From Desulfobacteraceae bacterium (GTDB lineage Bacteria; Desulfobacterota; Desulfobacteria; Desulfobacterales; Desulfosalsimonadaceae), in contig QZKW01000072.1 of assembly GCA_003599885.1 (NCBI GenBank), positions 1 to 64,000 on the forward strand: a stretch of DNA of 64,000 nucleotides, written 5' to 3'. Position 1 is the first letter of the stretch. Each line of letters begins with the position of its first letter. A program made the position numbers and the translations under genes. Below, one piece after another: positions 7,765 through 17,187 of this stretch. The notes beneath the pieces are model-generated. The model was not told the DNA's origin. It ran no database searches and was given only the letters and a program-made list of their open reading frames with translations.

Positions 7765-9267
7765 CTATGTATAACTGCGGCGCACGGCCTTTATCCATCC
7801 GTCATACAGGGCCTGGCGCTCTTGCTCGGCCATCCGGCTTTCCCAGGTTTTATGGACTGCCCACTGGGTTTTCAGTTCCGACTGATCTTTCCAGAACCCC
7901 ACCGCTAGGCCAGCGGCATAAGCGGCCCCGAGCACAGATGTCTCCCGGTTTTTGGGACAAATAACAGGGATATTTAAAATATCAGCCTGAAATTGCATCA
8001 GCAGTTCGTTCTGGACCATACCGCCGTCCACTTTCAAAGCCGTCAGATGAATGCCCGAGTCTTTTTCCATGGCCTCAAAAATTTCCCGGGCCTGATACGC
8101 ACTGGCCTCAATCACAGCACGGGCAATATGGCCTTTGTGAATGTAGTGGGTCAGACCGGTGATAATCCCCCTGGCGTCGCTGCGCCAGTGGGGGGCGAAA
8201 AGCCCTGAAAAAGCGGGCACAAAATAAATGCCGCCGTTATCGTCCACGGTTCCGGCCAATTCTTCAATATCATTAGACTCTTTGATAAGCCCGAGGTTGT
8301 CCCTGAACCACTGGACCAGGGAACCGGCAATGGCGATAGACCCTTCCAGAGCATAGACCGCGGGCTGCTTCCCGATTTTATATCCCACCGTGGTCAACAG
8401 CCCGAACTTGGACTGAACACTCTTTTCGCCCGTATTGAGCAGCATAAAACACCCGGTGCCATAAGTGTTTTTGGCTTCTCCCGGTGTAAAACAGGTTTGT
8501 CCGAAAAGCGCTGCCTGCTGATCTCCCAAATCGCCGGAAACCGGAATTTTATCCCCGAAAGGCCCCGAAGTGCTGGTGTAGCCATAGATTTCACTGGAAG
8601 ATTTGATATCCGGCAGCATTTGCCTCGGAATGCCCATTACCTTTAACATGTCCGGGTCCCAGTTCAGGGTTTCCAGATTCATGAGCATGGTCCGGCTGGC
8701 GTTGGTGACGTCCGTCACATGAACCCCACCGTCAGGGCCGCCGGTCAGCCACCAGATCAGCCAGGTATCCATGGTGCCGAAAATGGCATCTCCTGCCTCG
8801 ATCCCCTGCTTCACGCCTTCCACATTCTCAACTACCCACTTGATTTTGGGGCCTGAAAAATAGGTGGCCAGGGGTAAGCCGACTTTCTCACGGAAACAAC
8901 CCATATCTCCACCTGCGGCCATAGCCTTGCATATCTCTTCTGTACGGGTGTCCTGCCACACAATGGCATTATAGTATGGCTGGCCGGTTCTGCGATTCCA
9001 GATCACCGTGGTTTCCCGCTGGTTGGTAATCCCGATCGCCGAGAGCTGGTCCCGGTTGATGGCAGCTTTCTGGAGCCCCATTTTAACGACGTCATTCACC
9101 CGGTCCCGTATTTCAACCGGATCATGTTCCACCCAGCCGGGCCGGGGATAGATCTGCCGGTGCTCCAGTTGATGCATGGCAACAACAGCGCCCTGAAAAT
9201 TAAAAATAAAAAATCGCGAACTGGTCGTTCCCTGGTCTATGGCTCCGATATACTTTCCTGTTGGCAT
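7765..9267 (-). CDS. glpK: Glycerol kinase
   Basis: An FGGY-family sugar kinase that phosphorylates glycerol to sn-glycerol 3-phosphate. The 500-residue length is standard. The N-terminal phosphate motif [11 protein letters not shown], the [11 protein letters not shown] segment (the WQDxR glycerol-binding motif) and the C-terminal [23 protein letters not shown] signature all match GlpK rather than xylulo- or gluconokinases. A strong GGAGG precedes ATG 9267. No glpF, glpD or glpR lies next to it, so it seems to be a single-gene unit; 262 nt with no clear gene separate it from the ferredoxin. Confidence 0.95.
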   Translation of the reverse strand: MPTGKYIGAIDQGTTSSRFFIFNFQGAVVAMHQLEHRQIYPRPGWVEHDPVEIRDRVNDVVKMGLQKAAINRDQLSAIGITNQRETTVIWNRRTGQPYYNAIVWQDTRTEEICKAMAAGGDMGCFREKVGLPLATYFSGPKIKWVVENVEGVKQGIEAGDAIFGTMDTWLIWWLTGGPDGGVHVTDVTNASRTMLMNLETLNWDPDMLKVMGIPRQMLPDIKSSSEIYGYTSTSGPFGDKIPVSGDLGDQQAALFGQTCFTPGEAKNTYGTGCFMLLNTGEKSVQSKFGLLTTVGYKIGKQPAVYALEGSIAIAGSLVQWFRDNLGLIKESNDIEELAGTVDDNGGIYFVPAFSGLFAPHWRSDARGIITGLTHYIHKGHIARAVIEASAYQAREIFEAMEKDSGIHLTALKVDGGMVQNELLMQFQADILNIPVICPKNRETSVLGAAYAAGLAVGFWKDQSELKTQWAVHKTWESRMAEQERQALYDGWIKAVRRSYT

Positions 9268-9643
9268 TCGGCTTTGTCCTCCTTCAGCGCCCGATTCGTT
9301 AATGATGAATTGTTTTCCGATTGTCTAAATTCACATATCCTTCCAAAATCGTAAAGAATTATTTTCAGGGAGACTTATCCTACCCGATCCCTGTGACCAT
9401 TGATCCATGAGAAGCACCTGTTGAACGGCCTTATTTCGCATGAACCTATGCAATGAAAGGTTTTACGCAAGAATTCAAGCGGATATGAAATCACAAAATT
9501 TGATTGGTTGTATATTGCTTTCTCTAAAATTAAATGATAAAAATAGGAAACAGTTAAATTTATAAAAAAATATTTATTTTTATTTTAAATAGTTATGAGA
9601 ATTTAAGCAGAAAATCAGCTTTTAATAAATTAAGGGAACCGGA
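9268..9643. other. Intergenic region between divergent glpK and alpha/beta hydrolase genes
   Basis: 376 nt with no supportable gene. The right half (9480-9610) is markedly A+T-rich and probably holds the promoter of the plus-strand hydrolase gene, while the left half should hold the glpK promoter. I see no convincing -35/-10 pair, riboswitch or long inverted repeat. Confidence 0.5.
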
Positions 9644-11557
9644 ATGAAAGACACCAAGGCACTCAAAGCTCAGATCTCCCCCCCCATCCCCCAACCTGCG
9701 GCTGCGCAAAACACTCCCCAGATATCGGCAACTCCAATTGCCATGCCAACCACAACCCAGACCCCCGCTCCTAAATCCATCAACCATCGGTTGTCTGTGC
9801 TTCCGGGCCTCCCATGGCAGATTGCGGCCACTGCCGCAGACCGGCTAAAGTCCGTCGGGAAATCTTCCGTCCGTTTTCTTACCAATGACCTGATCACCCG
9901 ATGGTTCAACATCACATACAATTCCTACAGCCGGTTCTATGAAGGCCAGTTGCGGCTGGGCCTCCCGGTTTCCAGGGAGCTGATCAAAACCCAGGAGGAG
10001 TTACGGTCCGTGGCTGCCGGAAAACTCGCCCTGACCCTGTATCACATTTTCCTCCGGGTGACCGGCACCCGGATACCCCGTCATCATATTAAATATACCC
10101 TGATCAGTGACATTGAGGCCGGAAATATCAAATTAACCGAAAACGTCATTATGCTGACCCGAAAACAGCTCAATTTTCTCACGGTCAATCGGTTTAAGAT
10201 TCCCGCCTATTTTTTCACGGATATTTTGGAAGAGGCCACCCGGCGGCGCATCCTCATAGAAACGCTGAAAACCAACCGCCTGCCGGCCTACTTTGACAGT
10301 GAAATTGAAGAAAACACACAAACCGGTCGCGGCGACTACGAAACCGTCTATTACCGGGATTACACGGACGAAGGAAAAGAAATTAAATTCCGGCGTCTGG
10401 TCAGCATTGAAGATGTGACTTCCGGAGACACGCGCCCGTCCCTCGTACTCGTGCCCGGCTTTACCAACAACAGCAACTGTTATGATTTAACCAACCATCA
10501 GTCCCTGGCCAAGGATTTTGCCGACAAAGGCCATTGGGTCTACCTGTTTGACCCCCGTGGCATGGGCATCAACCAGGGAAAATTTGACCCCCTGTATACA
10601 GTGGACACCCTCATCGACCACGACCTGCCGACAGTGCTGAATTTTATTTACACCCGAAGCAAAAATAAACCGTCGATTCTTGTCGGACACAGCATGGGCG
10701 GCATTATTTCTGAAAATATGGTATTGACCTGGAGTGTCCGGCAACATTTAAACAGCATCGACAGCCTGACCAGCCAGCAAAAGGCTTTGTTGAACCAGAT
10801 CCTGCCGTCCTCAGAGGTTGCCGCCGAAAATTTAAAACAGGTCCGGGCCATTATTTCTTTAGGGTCTCCCAAGTTTTTCAACAGATCGTCCCACGCCATT
10901 TTTCCGTTAATGCTCTGGCTCAACCATTTGGCCCGTGTTTTTCATCTCCGGCAGGTGCCAGTCAAAAATTTTCTCCAGACCATGATGCGCTATCCCGGGC
11001 TCAGCGACGTGACCCAAAAACTTTTAAACAGTGACATCGGAGATTTAAACTTCATCCTGTGCCCGGAAAACCATCGCACCAATAAAGTTTTTACCAAGCA
11101 GTATGTCAATAAGGTTCTTGAATCCGTGCCGCTGGGTCTGGGATTTCAATTTTTAAAAGCAATTTATAACGGCGAAGGATTCAAACGCATGGACCAGAGC
11201 CGCTTCAATTATTCCGCACATCTCCACCTGTTTCCAAAAAATATTCCGGTGTTTCACTTCTGGGGTTCCAAGGATCCTTTGGCTTCCACGGATAACATCC
11301 AGTTCAGCAAACACTATCCCCACCGGTCCAAAAAGATTTTTTATATAGAAAAGCCTCAAGACATTGAAAAAATAGAAATTTCTTCAAGAAGAAGTCAGGT
11401 TGTGGATTTTGTGATCGAAGGGGCCAACCACCTGGATCTCTTGTATGGAAAACTCGCGGAAGAAATTGTGAAACCGCTCTTGATGAAAATTGTCGAGCAA
11501 GCCTGGGACAACTGGTCGTATGAAGACAATACAATCGAATCACCTGAAGAGGAATAA
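9644..11557 (+). CDS. Large alpha/beta-hydrolase
   Basis: A 637-residue protein. The first ~60 residues are Pro/Ala/Thr/Gln-rich and probably disordered; a helical region follows (about 60-235). The hydrolase core begins near 265 with SLVLVPGFTNNS, then DPRGMGINQG and the nucleophile elbow GHSMGG (about 347-352), and ends with the catalytic-His-type segment EGANHLDLLYG near 605. A long insert sits between elbow and histidine. There is no signal peptide. Size and architecture recall PHA synthase/depolymerase-like or lipase-type hydrolases, but the nucleophile is Ser, not Cys, so PHA synthase is unlikely. A DUF2804 gene follows 18 nt later; a lipid-related role is a guess. Confidence 0.75.
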   Translation: MKDTKALKAQISPPIPQPAAAQNTPQISATPIAMPTTTQTPAPKSINHRLSVLPGLPWQIAATAADRLKSVGKSSVRFLTNDLITRWFNITYNSYSRFYEGQLRLGLPVSRELIKTQEELRSVAAGKLALTLYHIFLRVTGTRIPRHHIKYTLISDIEAGNIKLTENVIMLTRKQLNFLTVNRFKIPAYFFTDILEEATRRRILIETLKTNRLPAYFDSEIEENTQTGRGDYETVYYRDYTDEGKEIKFRRLVSIEDVTSGDTRPSLVLVPGFTNNSNCYDLTNHQSLAKDFADKGHWVYLFDPRGMGINQGKFDPLYTVDTLIDHDLPTVLNFIYTRSKNKPSILVGHSMGGIISENMVLTWSVRQHLNSIDSLTSQQKALLNQILPSSEVAAENLKQVRAIISLGSPKFFNRSSHAIFPLMLWLNHLARVFHLRQVPVKNFLQTMMRYPGLSDVTQKLLNSDIGDLNFILCPENHRTNKVFTKQYVNKVLESVPLGLGFQFLKAIYNGEGFKRMDQSRFNYSAHLHLFPKNIPVFHFWGSKDPLASTDNIQFSKHYPHRSKKIFYIEKPQDIEKIEISSRRSQVVDFVIEGANHLDLLYGKLAEEIVKPLLMKIVEQAWDNWSYEDNTIESPEEE

Positions 11558-11575
11558 GGTAAAACAAGGAACCCC

Positions 11576-12571
11576 ATGCAACGTTTAATCAATGATGCGG
11601 GCCGCGTAGCTTTCGGCGTCTTCGATTCGCCGGTGGATGAAATCAACTATAAGGACTACCCGCTGACATCCCCCATGGGCTTCAAATGGCCGGGCCTGTT
11701 TAATGGTTTAAAATTCAATCAGTTTGTGTTTTTCGGCCTCACGGGTCCGGATGTAATGGTCGGGCTGGCAGTGGTGGATTTAAAATTCCTGTCCAATGCC
11801 TTCCTCTATGTATATGACCGGAAACAGGGATTGGTGGTGGAAGTCAATAAAACCATCGTGCCGATCAGCCGCAAAATCTTTATCACCCCGACTCCGGAGA
11901 ACCTCTCCTGCGGATTTTCTTTCGGAGGGCTCGATGCTTCCATGCAAGGCAACAAAATCTCCGCCGCTTCCAAAAACATCGAACTGGACATCACGATGGA
12001 CTTGCAGAAAACCACGCCATTGCGTGTCTGTACCCGTGCCGGTTATAAAGGCTGGACCTTCACCCGGAAAACCTCACCCATCCGCCTGACCGGAACCGTT
12101 GCATATAACGGTCAGCGTATAGACGTTTCGTCCCCGGCGCACATGGGCCTGATGGACTGGACCGCGGGTTTCATGCGCCGGGAAACGTTCTGGAACTGGG
12201 CGGCCATCGCAGCCACTCTGCCGGATGGCCGCCCGCTGGGCCTGAATCTGTCATGCGGGGTCAATGAAACAAGCTTTACGGAAAATGCGTTCTGGGTTGA
12301 CGGGCGCATGACCAAAGTCAGCACGGTTCTTTTCGAATTTGACCCGGAGAATTTTTACGCTCCCTGGACCATCACCTCCCCTGACGGAAAAATCAATTTG
12401 ATCTTTAAGGCCGGTCAGCACCGGGCGGAAAACATCAATGCCGGCGTGGTGGCCACAAAATTCAACCAGATGATGGGGGTATTTAATGGAACGCTCACCG
12501 CTGAAGACGGCGAAGTCGTTGCCATCACCGACTGCCCCGGCTGGACCGAAGACCATTACGCCAAATGGTAA
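11576..12571 (+). CDS. DUF2804 family protein
   Basis: A 331-residue cytoplasmic protein with features of DUF2804: a beta-rich N-terminus, and a central MDWTAGFMRRETFWNWA segment (about 190-206) followed by GLNLSCG. The biochemical role of the family is not known to me. It has a clear AAGGAA RBS and follows the hydrolase gene closely, so the pair is probably one operon. The rest of the 12572-12708 gap before htpX shows no gene. Confidence 0.72.
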   Translation: MQRLINDAGRVAFGVFDSPVDEINYKDYPLTSPMGFKWPGLFNGLKFNQFVFFGLTGPDVMVGLAVVDLKFLSNAFLYVYDRKQGLVVEVNKTIVPISRKIFITPTPENLSCGFSFGGLDASMQGNKISAASKNIELDITMDLQKTTPLRVCTRAGYKGWTFTRKTSPIRLTGTVAYNGQRIDVSSPAHMGLMDWTAGFMRRETFWNWAAIAATLPDGRPLGLNLSCGVNETSFTENAFWVDGRMTKVSTVLFEFDPENFYAPWTITSPDGKINLIFKAGQHRAENINAGVVATKFNQMMGVFNGTLTAEDGEVVAITDCPGWTEDHYAKW

Positions 12572-12708
12572 TTGCAAATCCAGGCGAGCATCCTGCTTGT
12601 TATCCCTGTTAAAAAATCCCTGCCACTCCCTTGCTTTTTTGAAGATCGTTTTTATTTTGTTTGCGAACAACTTCACCAATTTTTAATTCACAGCAGGGAG
12701 CAAACAAA

Positions 12709-13638
12709 ATGGGGAATCAACTTCGGACCACCGTTCTTCTGGCCGCCATGACGGCGGTGATCATGTGGGTGGGCAACATGCTCGGGGGCCGAGGCGGTAT
12801 GATGATCGCCCTGATCTTTGCCGGGGGCATGAACTTTTTTTCCTACTGGTATTCGGATAAAATCGTCCTGAAAATGTACCGGGCCACGGAAGCGTCTCCG
12901 GAACAAGCGCCGATGGTGTACCGCATCGTGGAAGTGCTGGCCAGAGAAGCAGAACTTCCCATGCCCAAGGTCTATGTGATTCCCCAGGATTCACCCAACG
13001 CTTTTGCCACCGGCCGCAATCCGGAGAATGCGGTGGTCGCGGTAACGGAAGGCCTGCTTCGCACCATGAACCCGGATGAACTGGCCGGAGTTCTGGCCCA
13101 TGAACTGGGACACATCAAAAACCGGGATATCCTCATCGGGACCATTGCCGCCACCATGGCCGGGGCCATCATGATGATCGCCAGCATGGCCAGATGGTCG
13201 GCTATTTTCGGCGGGTTCCGAGGCAATGACGAGGAAGGCGGAGGGGGCGGCGCTTTCGGAATGATCGCCATGGCCATTATCGCGCCCATTGCCGCCATGC
13301 TGATTCAAATGGCGATTTCCAGATCCCGGGAATATCTGGCCGACAGCACGGCGGCAACTATCACCGGAAACTCTGAGGGACTGGCCAGCGCCCTTGAAAA
13401 ACTCGGGGCTTATTCCCGGCAGATTCCCATGCAGGCGGAACCGGCCACAGCCCATATGTTTATCATCAACCCGCTGGCAGGGCAAGGCCTCATGAACCTG
13501 TTTTCCACGCATCCGCCCATTGAAGAGCGGGTGGCCCGTCTGCGGGGCGCAAAAATCGTCCGGCCGGATAACGCACCCCCGTCATCCGGCTCATCCATGT
13601 CCGATCAGGCCAAAAATTTCTGGGATAATCTGAAATAA
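12709..13638 (+). CDS. htpX: Zinc metalloprotease HtpX homologue
   Basis: An M48-family membrane protease that degrades misfolded inner-membrane proteins. The 309 residues include two N-terminal hydrophobic segments (about 7-48), the zinc motif HELGH (H131, E132, H135), two further membrane segments (about 145-165 and 185-205) and the downstream SREYLAD segment with the third zinc-ligand glutamate. A Gly-rich loop (GGGGGAF) separates the last two membrane segments. ATG 12709, preceded by AGGGAG, is chosen over an upstream in-frame start at 12661. The stop overlaps the next start (TAATG), so the thioesterase is translationally coupled. Confidence 0.93.
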   Translation: MGNQLRTTVLLAAMTAVIMWVGNMLGGRGGMMIALIFAGGMNFFSYWYSDKIVLKMYRATEASPEQAPMVYRIVEVLAREAELPMPKVYVIPQDSPNAFATGRNPENAVVAVTEGLLRTMNPDELAGVLAHELGHIKNRDILIGTIAATMAGAIMMIASMARWSAIFGGFRGNDEEGGGGGAFGMIAMAIIAPIAAMLIQMAISRSREYLADSTAATITGNSEGLASALEKLGAYSRQIPMQAEPATAHMFIINPLAGQGLMNLFSTHPPIEERVARLRGAKIVRPDNAPPSSGSSMSDQAKNFWDNLK

Positions 13639-14096
13639 TGAATGAAAAACTGAAACAAGCCATATTCAATGCGGTTGCAAGCGAACCGTTTGCACAGAAA
13701 ATGGGGATGCGGCTGGTTGATCTGAAAACCGGATACTCAAAAGTGGAAATGGATTATCTGCCCGAATCCATGAACAATATTTATGACCGGGCCCACGGGG
13801 GCGCCATCTACGCCCTGATCGACGAAGCTTTTGAAACTTCCTGCCAGACCCATGGGACCGTTGCCGTGGCATTAAACGTCAGCGTCTCGTACACCGCCAG
13901 TCCGGAACCCGGTGTCCGTCTAATCGCCGAAGCCAGAGAAATCAGCCGGACCAAAAAAATCGCCCACTACGATATCCAGGTTACCGATTCAGACGGCAAC
14001 CTGATTGCCACCAGCCGCACCATCGCCTTCCGCACCGGCAAACCCATTCCGTTTTTTAATAAATCTGATGATGATGCCCGACATCCACAAGAATGA
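13638..14096 (+). CDS. PaaI-type hotdog-fold thioesterase
   Basis: A 152-residue single hotdog-domain acyl-CoA thioesterase. The diagnostic AHGGAIYALIDEAFE segment (about 53-67) carries the catalytic acidic residue on the hotdog helix, followed by the beta-strand pattern ALNVSVSYTASP. Such enzymes hydrolyse aryl- or medium-chain acyl-CoA. It is translationally coupled to htpX (TAATG). Its last 41 nt overlap, on the opposite strand, the 3' end of the RelE-like gene. Confidence 0.85.
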   Translation: MNEKLKQAIFNAVASEPFAQKMGMRLVDLKTGYSKVEMDYLPESMNNIYDRAHGGAIYALIDEAFETSCQTHGTVAVALNVSVSYTASPEPGVRLIAEAREISRTKKIAHYDIQVTDSDGNLIATSRTIAFRTGKPIPFFNKSDDDARHPQE

Positions 14097-14331
14097 TCTC
14101 TTTTTCAAAAATGATCATCTCAATCGTGATGCGATATGAAATATTGATGGAAACAGAGTGCAACGCCTCAAGCTTTCCTTTCAAGGCATGCAACCGTAAA
14201 GAAGGATGGTAAGGGTTTAATTCAAGAAGCTTTAGTGTCTTTTCATACTGAGCTGTCATATCTGGATGCTGCTTTAGAAATTTCGCCGCTCTCTTATTAT
14301 AACTATTTGTATAAATAAGTTTATATCGCAT
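14056..14331 (-). CDS. RelE/YafQ-like toxin
   Basis: A 91-residue protein starting at ATG 14331 (MRYKLIYTNSY), with the RelE-superfamily pattern: NKRAAKFLKQHPDM helix, LELNPYHPSLRLHALKG strand/turn, and a terminal LVDVGHHHQIY that carries histidines where catalytic or RNA-contacting residues sit in RelE/YafQ proteins. These are ribosome-dependent mRNA interferases. Its start lies 11 nt inside the end of the antitoxin gene, so the antitoxin is made first. The 3' end overlaps the convergent thioesterase gene. Confidence 0.82.
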   Translation of the reverse strand: MRYKLIYTNSYNKRAAKFLKQHPDMTAQYEKTLKLLELNPYHPSLRLHALKGKLEALHSVSINISYRITIEMIIFEKEIILVDVGHHHQIY

Positions 14332-14575
14332 CTGTAACCCGTTTGATATGCTCATCCACACTTTCGACAACCGCATTGCCCGACGCCACATCCTCCCTTG
14401 CCTGACGTAATGCCGCTTCCAGTTCGCATTCCCTCAGATAATGGTAATGTTCCACACCCATGACGACAAACCGTTCTTTGCCGCGAACCGTTATGATTGC
14501 CTCCCCGGTCTGTCCAAGCCCGTCTTCAATGGCTGAAACACCTTTTGTTTTTAAATCATTCGCGGAAATATGCAT
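14321..14575 (-). CDS. Phd/YefM-like antitoxin
   Basis: An 84-residue protein with the Phd/YefM pattern: an N-terminal DNA-binding part (MHISANDLKTKGVSAIEDGL, then GEAIITVRGKERFVVMGVEHY) and a C-terminal helical toxin-wrapping part (LEAALRQAREDVASG). It should neutralise the downstream RelE-like toxin and repress the shared promoter. A good promoter (14600-14629) and GGGAGGGG RBS lie just upstream. Confidence 0.82.
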   Translation of the reverse strand: MHISANDLKTKGVSAIEDGLGQTGEAIITVRGKERFVVMGVEHYHYLRECELEAALRQAREDVASGNAVVESVDEHIKRVTDAI

Positions 14576-14599
14576 TGTGTCCCCTCCCTATCCCACAAA

Positions 14600-14629
14600 A
14601 TTATATCCATTTCGTCATTAATTTAACAA
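14600..14629 (-). promoter_or_regulatory. Probable promoter of the Phd/RelE-like pair
   Basis: The minus strand reads TTGTTA (14629-14624), 18 nt, then a perfect TATAAT (14605-14600). The predicted start is near 14593, leaving a leader of about 18 nt that is largely the GGGAGGGG ribosome-binding site before ATG 14575. Confidence 0.6.
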
Positions 14630-14768
14630 CACTTTATATCGCATTATTTTAAATACTGTTTATAATTCGGTCAAGCCATTAATTAGAGGGCCATAAATTA
14701 GAGGATATGACAGACAAAAGCTGTCTGCCTGTGTCCGGAACAGGGTTGCGATCGGTATCAGTAAAGTG

Positions 14769-15467
14769 CTAAAAATTGATGACCTTGAAAAGATATTTCA
14801 AGCAGAAATAGACACCCACCAGCACAAACAACGCCCCGGTAATGCGTCGGAACCAGCGCTCAAAAACCGCCAGCCGGTTTAAGAACAACCCGGCGATCCT
14901 TGCGCTGTATGCAATGATAACCGCAAATCCGATGACCGGCGCGGCTGTGCCGATCCCGTAAAACAGCGGCAGAATAAAACGGGACTGGAATTCCAGGGAC
15001 AACGGGATCACGCCCCCGAAAAAAAGCGCGGCTGATACCGGGCAAAATGCCAGGGCGAACAAAAACCCAAGGGCCACCGCGCCACCAATGCCGCTATCTG
15101 CCAGCCGTTTATGCAGGTTCGCATTCACATTAAAGGACGGCAGCTTTATCGGTATCAGCTCCAGAATAAACAGCCCCGTGACAAACAAAATGGGCCCCAG
15201 AATTTTGTTCATGTGGGCCTGAAGAAAATTGGACACAAAAGGGATGGAAATGAGCCCCGCGATAATGGCGGTGGCAATCATGACATAGGCGATGGTCCGG
15301 CCAAGGGTGTAAGCAATCGCGGCCCAGACCGTGGCGTAAGGCGAGTTGATCTGGCGGCCGATATACGTGGTTGCCGCGATATTGGTGGCCATCGGGCAGG
15401 GGCTGATGGAAGTCAGGATGCCGAGCCAGACCACGGACAGGATTTGCGCGGAAGCAAATTCCATCAT
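14769..15467 (-). CDS. arsG: ArsG-like permease (DsbD/CcdA-type membrane protein)
   Basis: A polytopic membrane protein of 232 residues with about six TM helices of the CcdA/DsbD transmembrane type. Conserved cysteines sit in two pseudo-symmetric motifs, TSISPCPMATN and ALAFCPVSAALFFGG. In arsenic operons such proteins are called ArsG-family organoarsenical efflux permeases. I place the start at ATG 15467, overlapping the arsF-like stop by one base (TAATG). It is the last gene of the ars operon. If not an exporter, it could be a thiol electron-transfer protein serving the upstream thioredoxin-like partner. Confidence 0.75.
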   Translation of the reverse strand: MMEFASAQILSVVWLGILTSISPCPMATNIAATTYIGRQINSPYATVWAAIAYTLGRTIAYVMIATAIIAGLISIPFVSNFLQAHMNKILGPILFVTGLFILELIPIKLPSFNVNANLHKRLADSGIGGAVALGFLFALAFCPVSAALFFGGVIPLSLEFQSRFILPLFYGIGTAAPVIGFAVIIAYSARIAGLFLNRLAVFERWFRRITGALFVLVGVYFCLKYLFKVINF

Positions 15468-15940
15468 TATTCCTTCAGCCACCCGGCAATTTCGGCATTC
15501 ACGTATTGATCGAATTGCGCCTCATCCCTGACAAATACCCAGATTTTTTCAAGGTTCTTCCACCGGACTTCCTTGCCGTCTTTGACTTCGGAAACGATCA
15601 GGGACTTGGTGTAAAGCTGGTAATCCTTGTTGTAATGGGCGTTTTCCGGCTCATCCACATTGATGGTCCGCCAGACCACTTTTCCAGACTTCAGCTCATT
15701 TTCAAAATGCGACTTGACCGCCTGGGAGGACAATTCCTCGATCTTATGACAGGTGGGGCAGCGCACACTGGTATAAAAATAGGTAACGACCATCGAATGA
15801 GCCGGTTTTGAAACTTCTGTTTTGGCGGGTTCGACTGTGGCAGGCACGGACTCAACCGCAGAAAAAGCCGGCACTGACATCATCACCAGAAAAATCATAC
15901 CGAGTGTTAAAGAATAAATGCTTTTATTAATCAATTGCAT
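15467..15940 (-). CDS. arsF: ArsF-like periplasmic thioredoxin-fold protein
   Basis: A 157-residue secreted protein with a signal peptide (about residues 1-28, MQLINKSIYSLTLGMIF... to AFSA) and a thioredoxin-like domain whose CPTC motif (YTSVRCPTCHKIEEL) is the redox centre. It matches the family named ArsF that accompanies ArsG. ATG 15940 is preferred over GTG 15946 on RBS spacing (GGAG, 9 nt). Family literature, from memory, links ArsE/ArsF/ArsG to reduction and export of aromatic arsenicals. Confidence 0.72.
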   Translation of the reverse strand: MQLINKSIYSLTLGMIFLVMMSVPAFSAVESVPATVEPAKTEVSKPAHSMVVTYFYTSVRCPTCHKIEELSSQAVKSHFENELKSGKVVWRTINVDEPENAHYNKDYQLYTKSLIVSEVKDGKEVRWKNLEKIWVFVRDEAQFDQYVNAEIAGWLKE

Positions 15941-15972
15941 GAACACGATCTCCTCGCTCTTAAAAAAAATAA

Positions 15973-17160
15973 TTAACTGCGCTCAAACCAGCTTCTGGTT
16001 CCTAAACAGATTTTAACCAGCATCAACATGACCGGGACTTCAATAAGCACCCCGACGACCGTCGCGAGGGCTGCTCCCGAGGACAGGCCGAACAACATGG
16101 TGGATGTAGCGATGGCAACCTCAAAATGATTGGATGCCCCGATCATGGCTGCCGGCGCAGCATCTTCATATCGAAGCCGCATTATTCGGGCAAGGCCATA
16201 TCCCAAACTGAAAATCATTATGGTCTGAATAAATAAAGGAACGGCGATCCAGAGAATAGTTAACGGGTTGCCAAGAATGACCTCGCCCTTGAAACTAAAC
16301 AGCAAAAGCAGGGTAATCAGAAGTGCAATAATCGTTACCGGTGTCAGGACATGAAGAAATTTTGTCTTAAACCATTCTTCTCCTTTGGCATTGATGATCC
16401 ATTTTCTGGATAAATATCCTGCCACCAGGGGCAGAGCTACATAAATACTAATCGAAAGAAGCAATGCCTGCCAAGGCACGGGAAGACGCCCCACGCCTAA
16501 CAGAAAACCGCCCAAAAGTCCATAAAGCAAAAGCATGGTCAAAGAATTGATGGCTACCATCACCAGGGTCAAACTGTCATTCCCCCGGGACAGATAACCC
16601 CAGACCAGCACCATGGCTGTGCAGGGCGCAACACCCAGAAGAATGCAACCGGCCAGATAACTTCGCCATAGCGGGATTTCAAGCATTTTGATACCGTTCG
16701 CCAGCACAACCGTCCCGGCGCCGTGCTGTGCACCCACCGGCAGGTCTAAACCAAAGGGCATTTTCACCAAATCCATTGCGTCAATTCCGATAAAGCCTTT
16801 GAAAAGGAACCCTAAAAACAAAATCGCAATTGCATACATGGTAAACGGTTTAATGCACCAGTTGATAATAAGCGTCAAAAATACCGGCTTACCGCTTTTT
16901 CCGGCCTTAATCACAGAACCGAAATCAATCTTGACCATGATGGGGTACATCATGAAAAAAAGACAAATGGCAATGGGAATCGACACCACGGGCGCACCGT
17001 CTACAGATATAGCCATTCCATCCAAATATTGGGCCACTTCCGGAGCGATCTTCCCAAGAATCATTCCGCCGATGATACATAAAAATACCCAGAGCGTGAG
17101 AAATCTTTCGAACACATTCGTCATTTTCCGGTCGTTGGCTGTCAGATCATCACATTCCAT
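15973..17160 (-). CDS. acr3: Arsenite efflux permease Acr3
   Basis: An ACR3-family arsenite(III)/H+ antiporter of the bile/arsenite/riboflavin transporter superfamily: 395 residues with about ten TM helices. The family hallmark [20 protein letters not shown] contains the essential cysteine of TM4, and the opening [13 protein letters not shown] is also typical. ATG 17160 has AAGGAG 10 nt upstream. It lies between arsP and the arsF-like gene with short gaps, so it is part of the same operon. Confidence 0.92.
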   Translation of the reverse strand: MECDDLTANDRKMTNVFERFLTLWVFLCIIGGMILGKIAPEVAQYLDGMAISVDGAPVVSIPIAICLFFMMYPIMVKIDFGSVIKAGKSGKPVFLTLIINWCIKPFTMYAIAILFLGFLFKGFIGIDAMDLVKMPFGLDLPVGAQHGAGTVVLANGIKMLEIPLWRSYLAGCILLGVAPCTAMVLVWGYLSRGNDSLTLVMVAINSLTMLLLYGLLGGFLLGVGRLPVPWQALLLSISIYVALPLVAGYLSRKWIINAKGEEWFKTKFLHVLTPVTIIALLITLLLLFSFKGEVILGNPLTILWIAVPLFIQTIMIFSLGYGLARIMRLRYEDAAPAAMIGASNHFEVAIATSTMLFGLSSGAALATVVGVLIEVPVMLMLVKICLGTRSWFERS

Positions 17161-17187
17161 AAATGATTTGCTCCTTAATCACATATT

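Noticed and set aside
9644-11557. Large alpha/beta hydrolase as a PHA synthase
   Set aside because: The nucleophile elbow is GHSMGG with serine; PHA synthases use cysteine.
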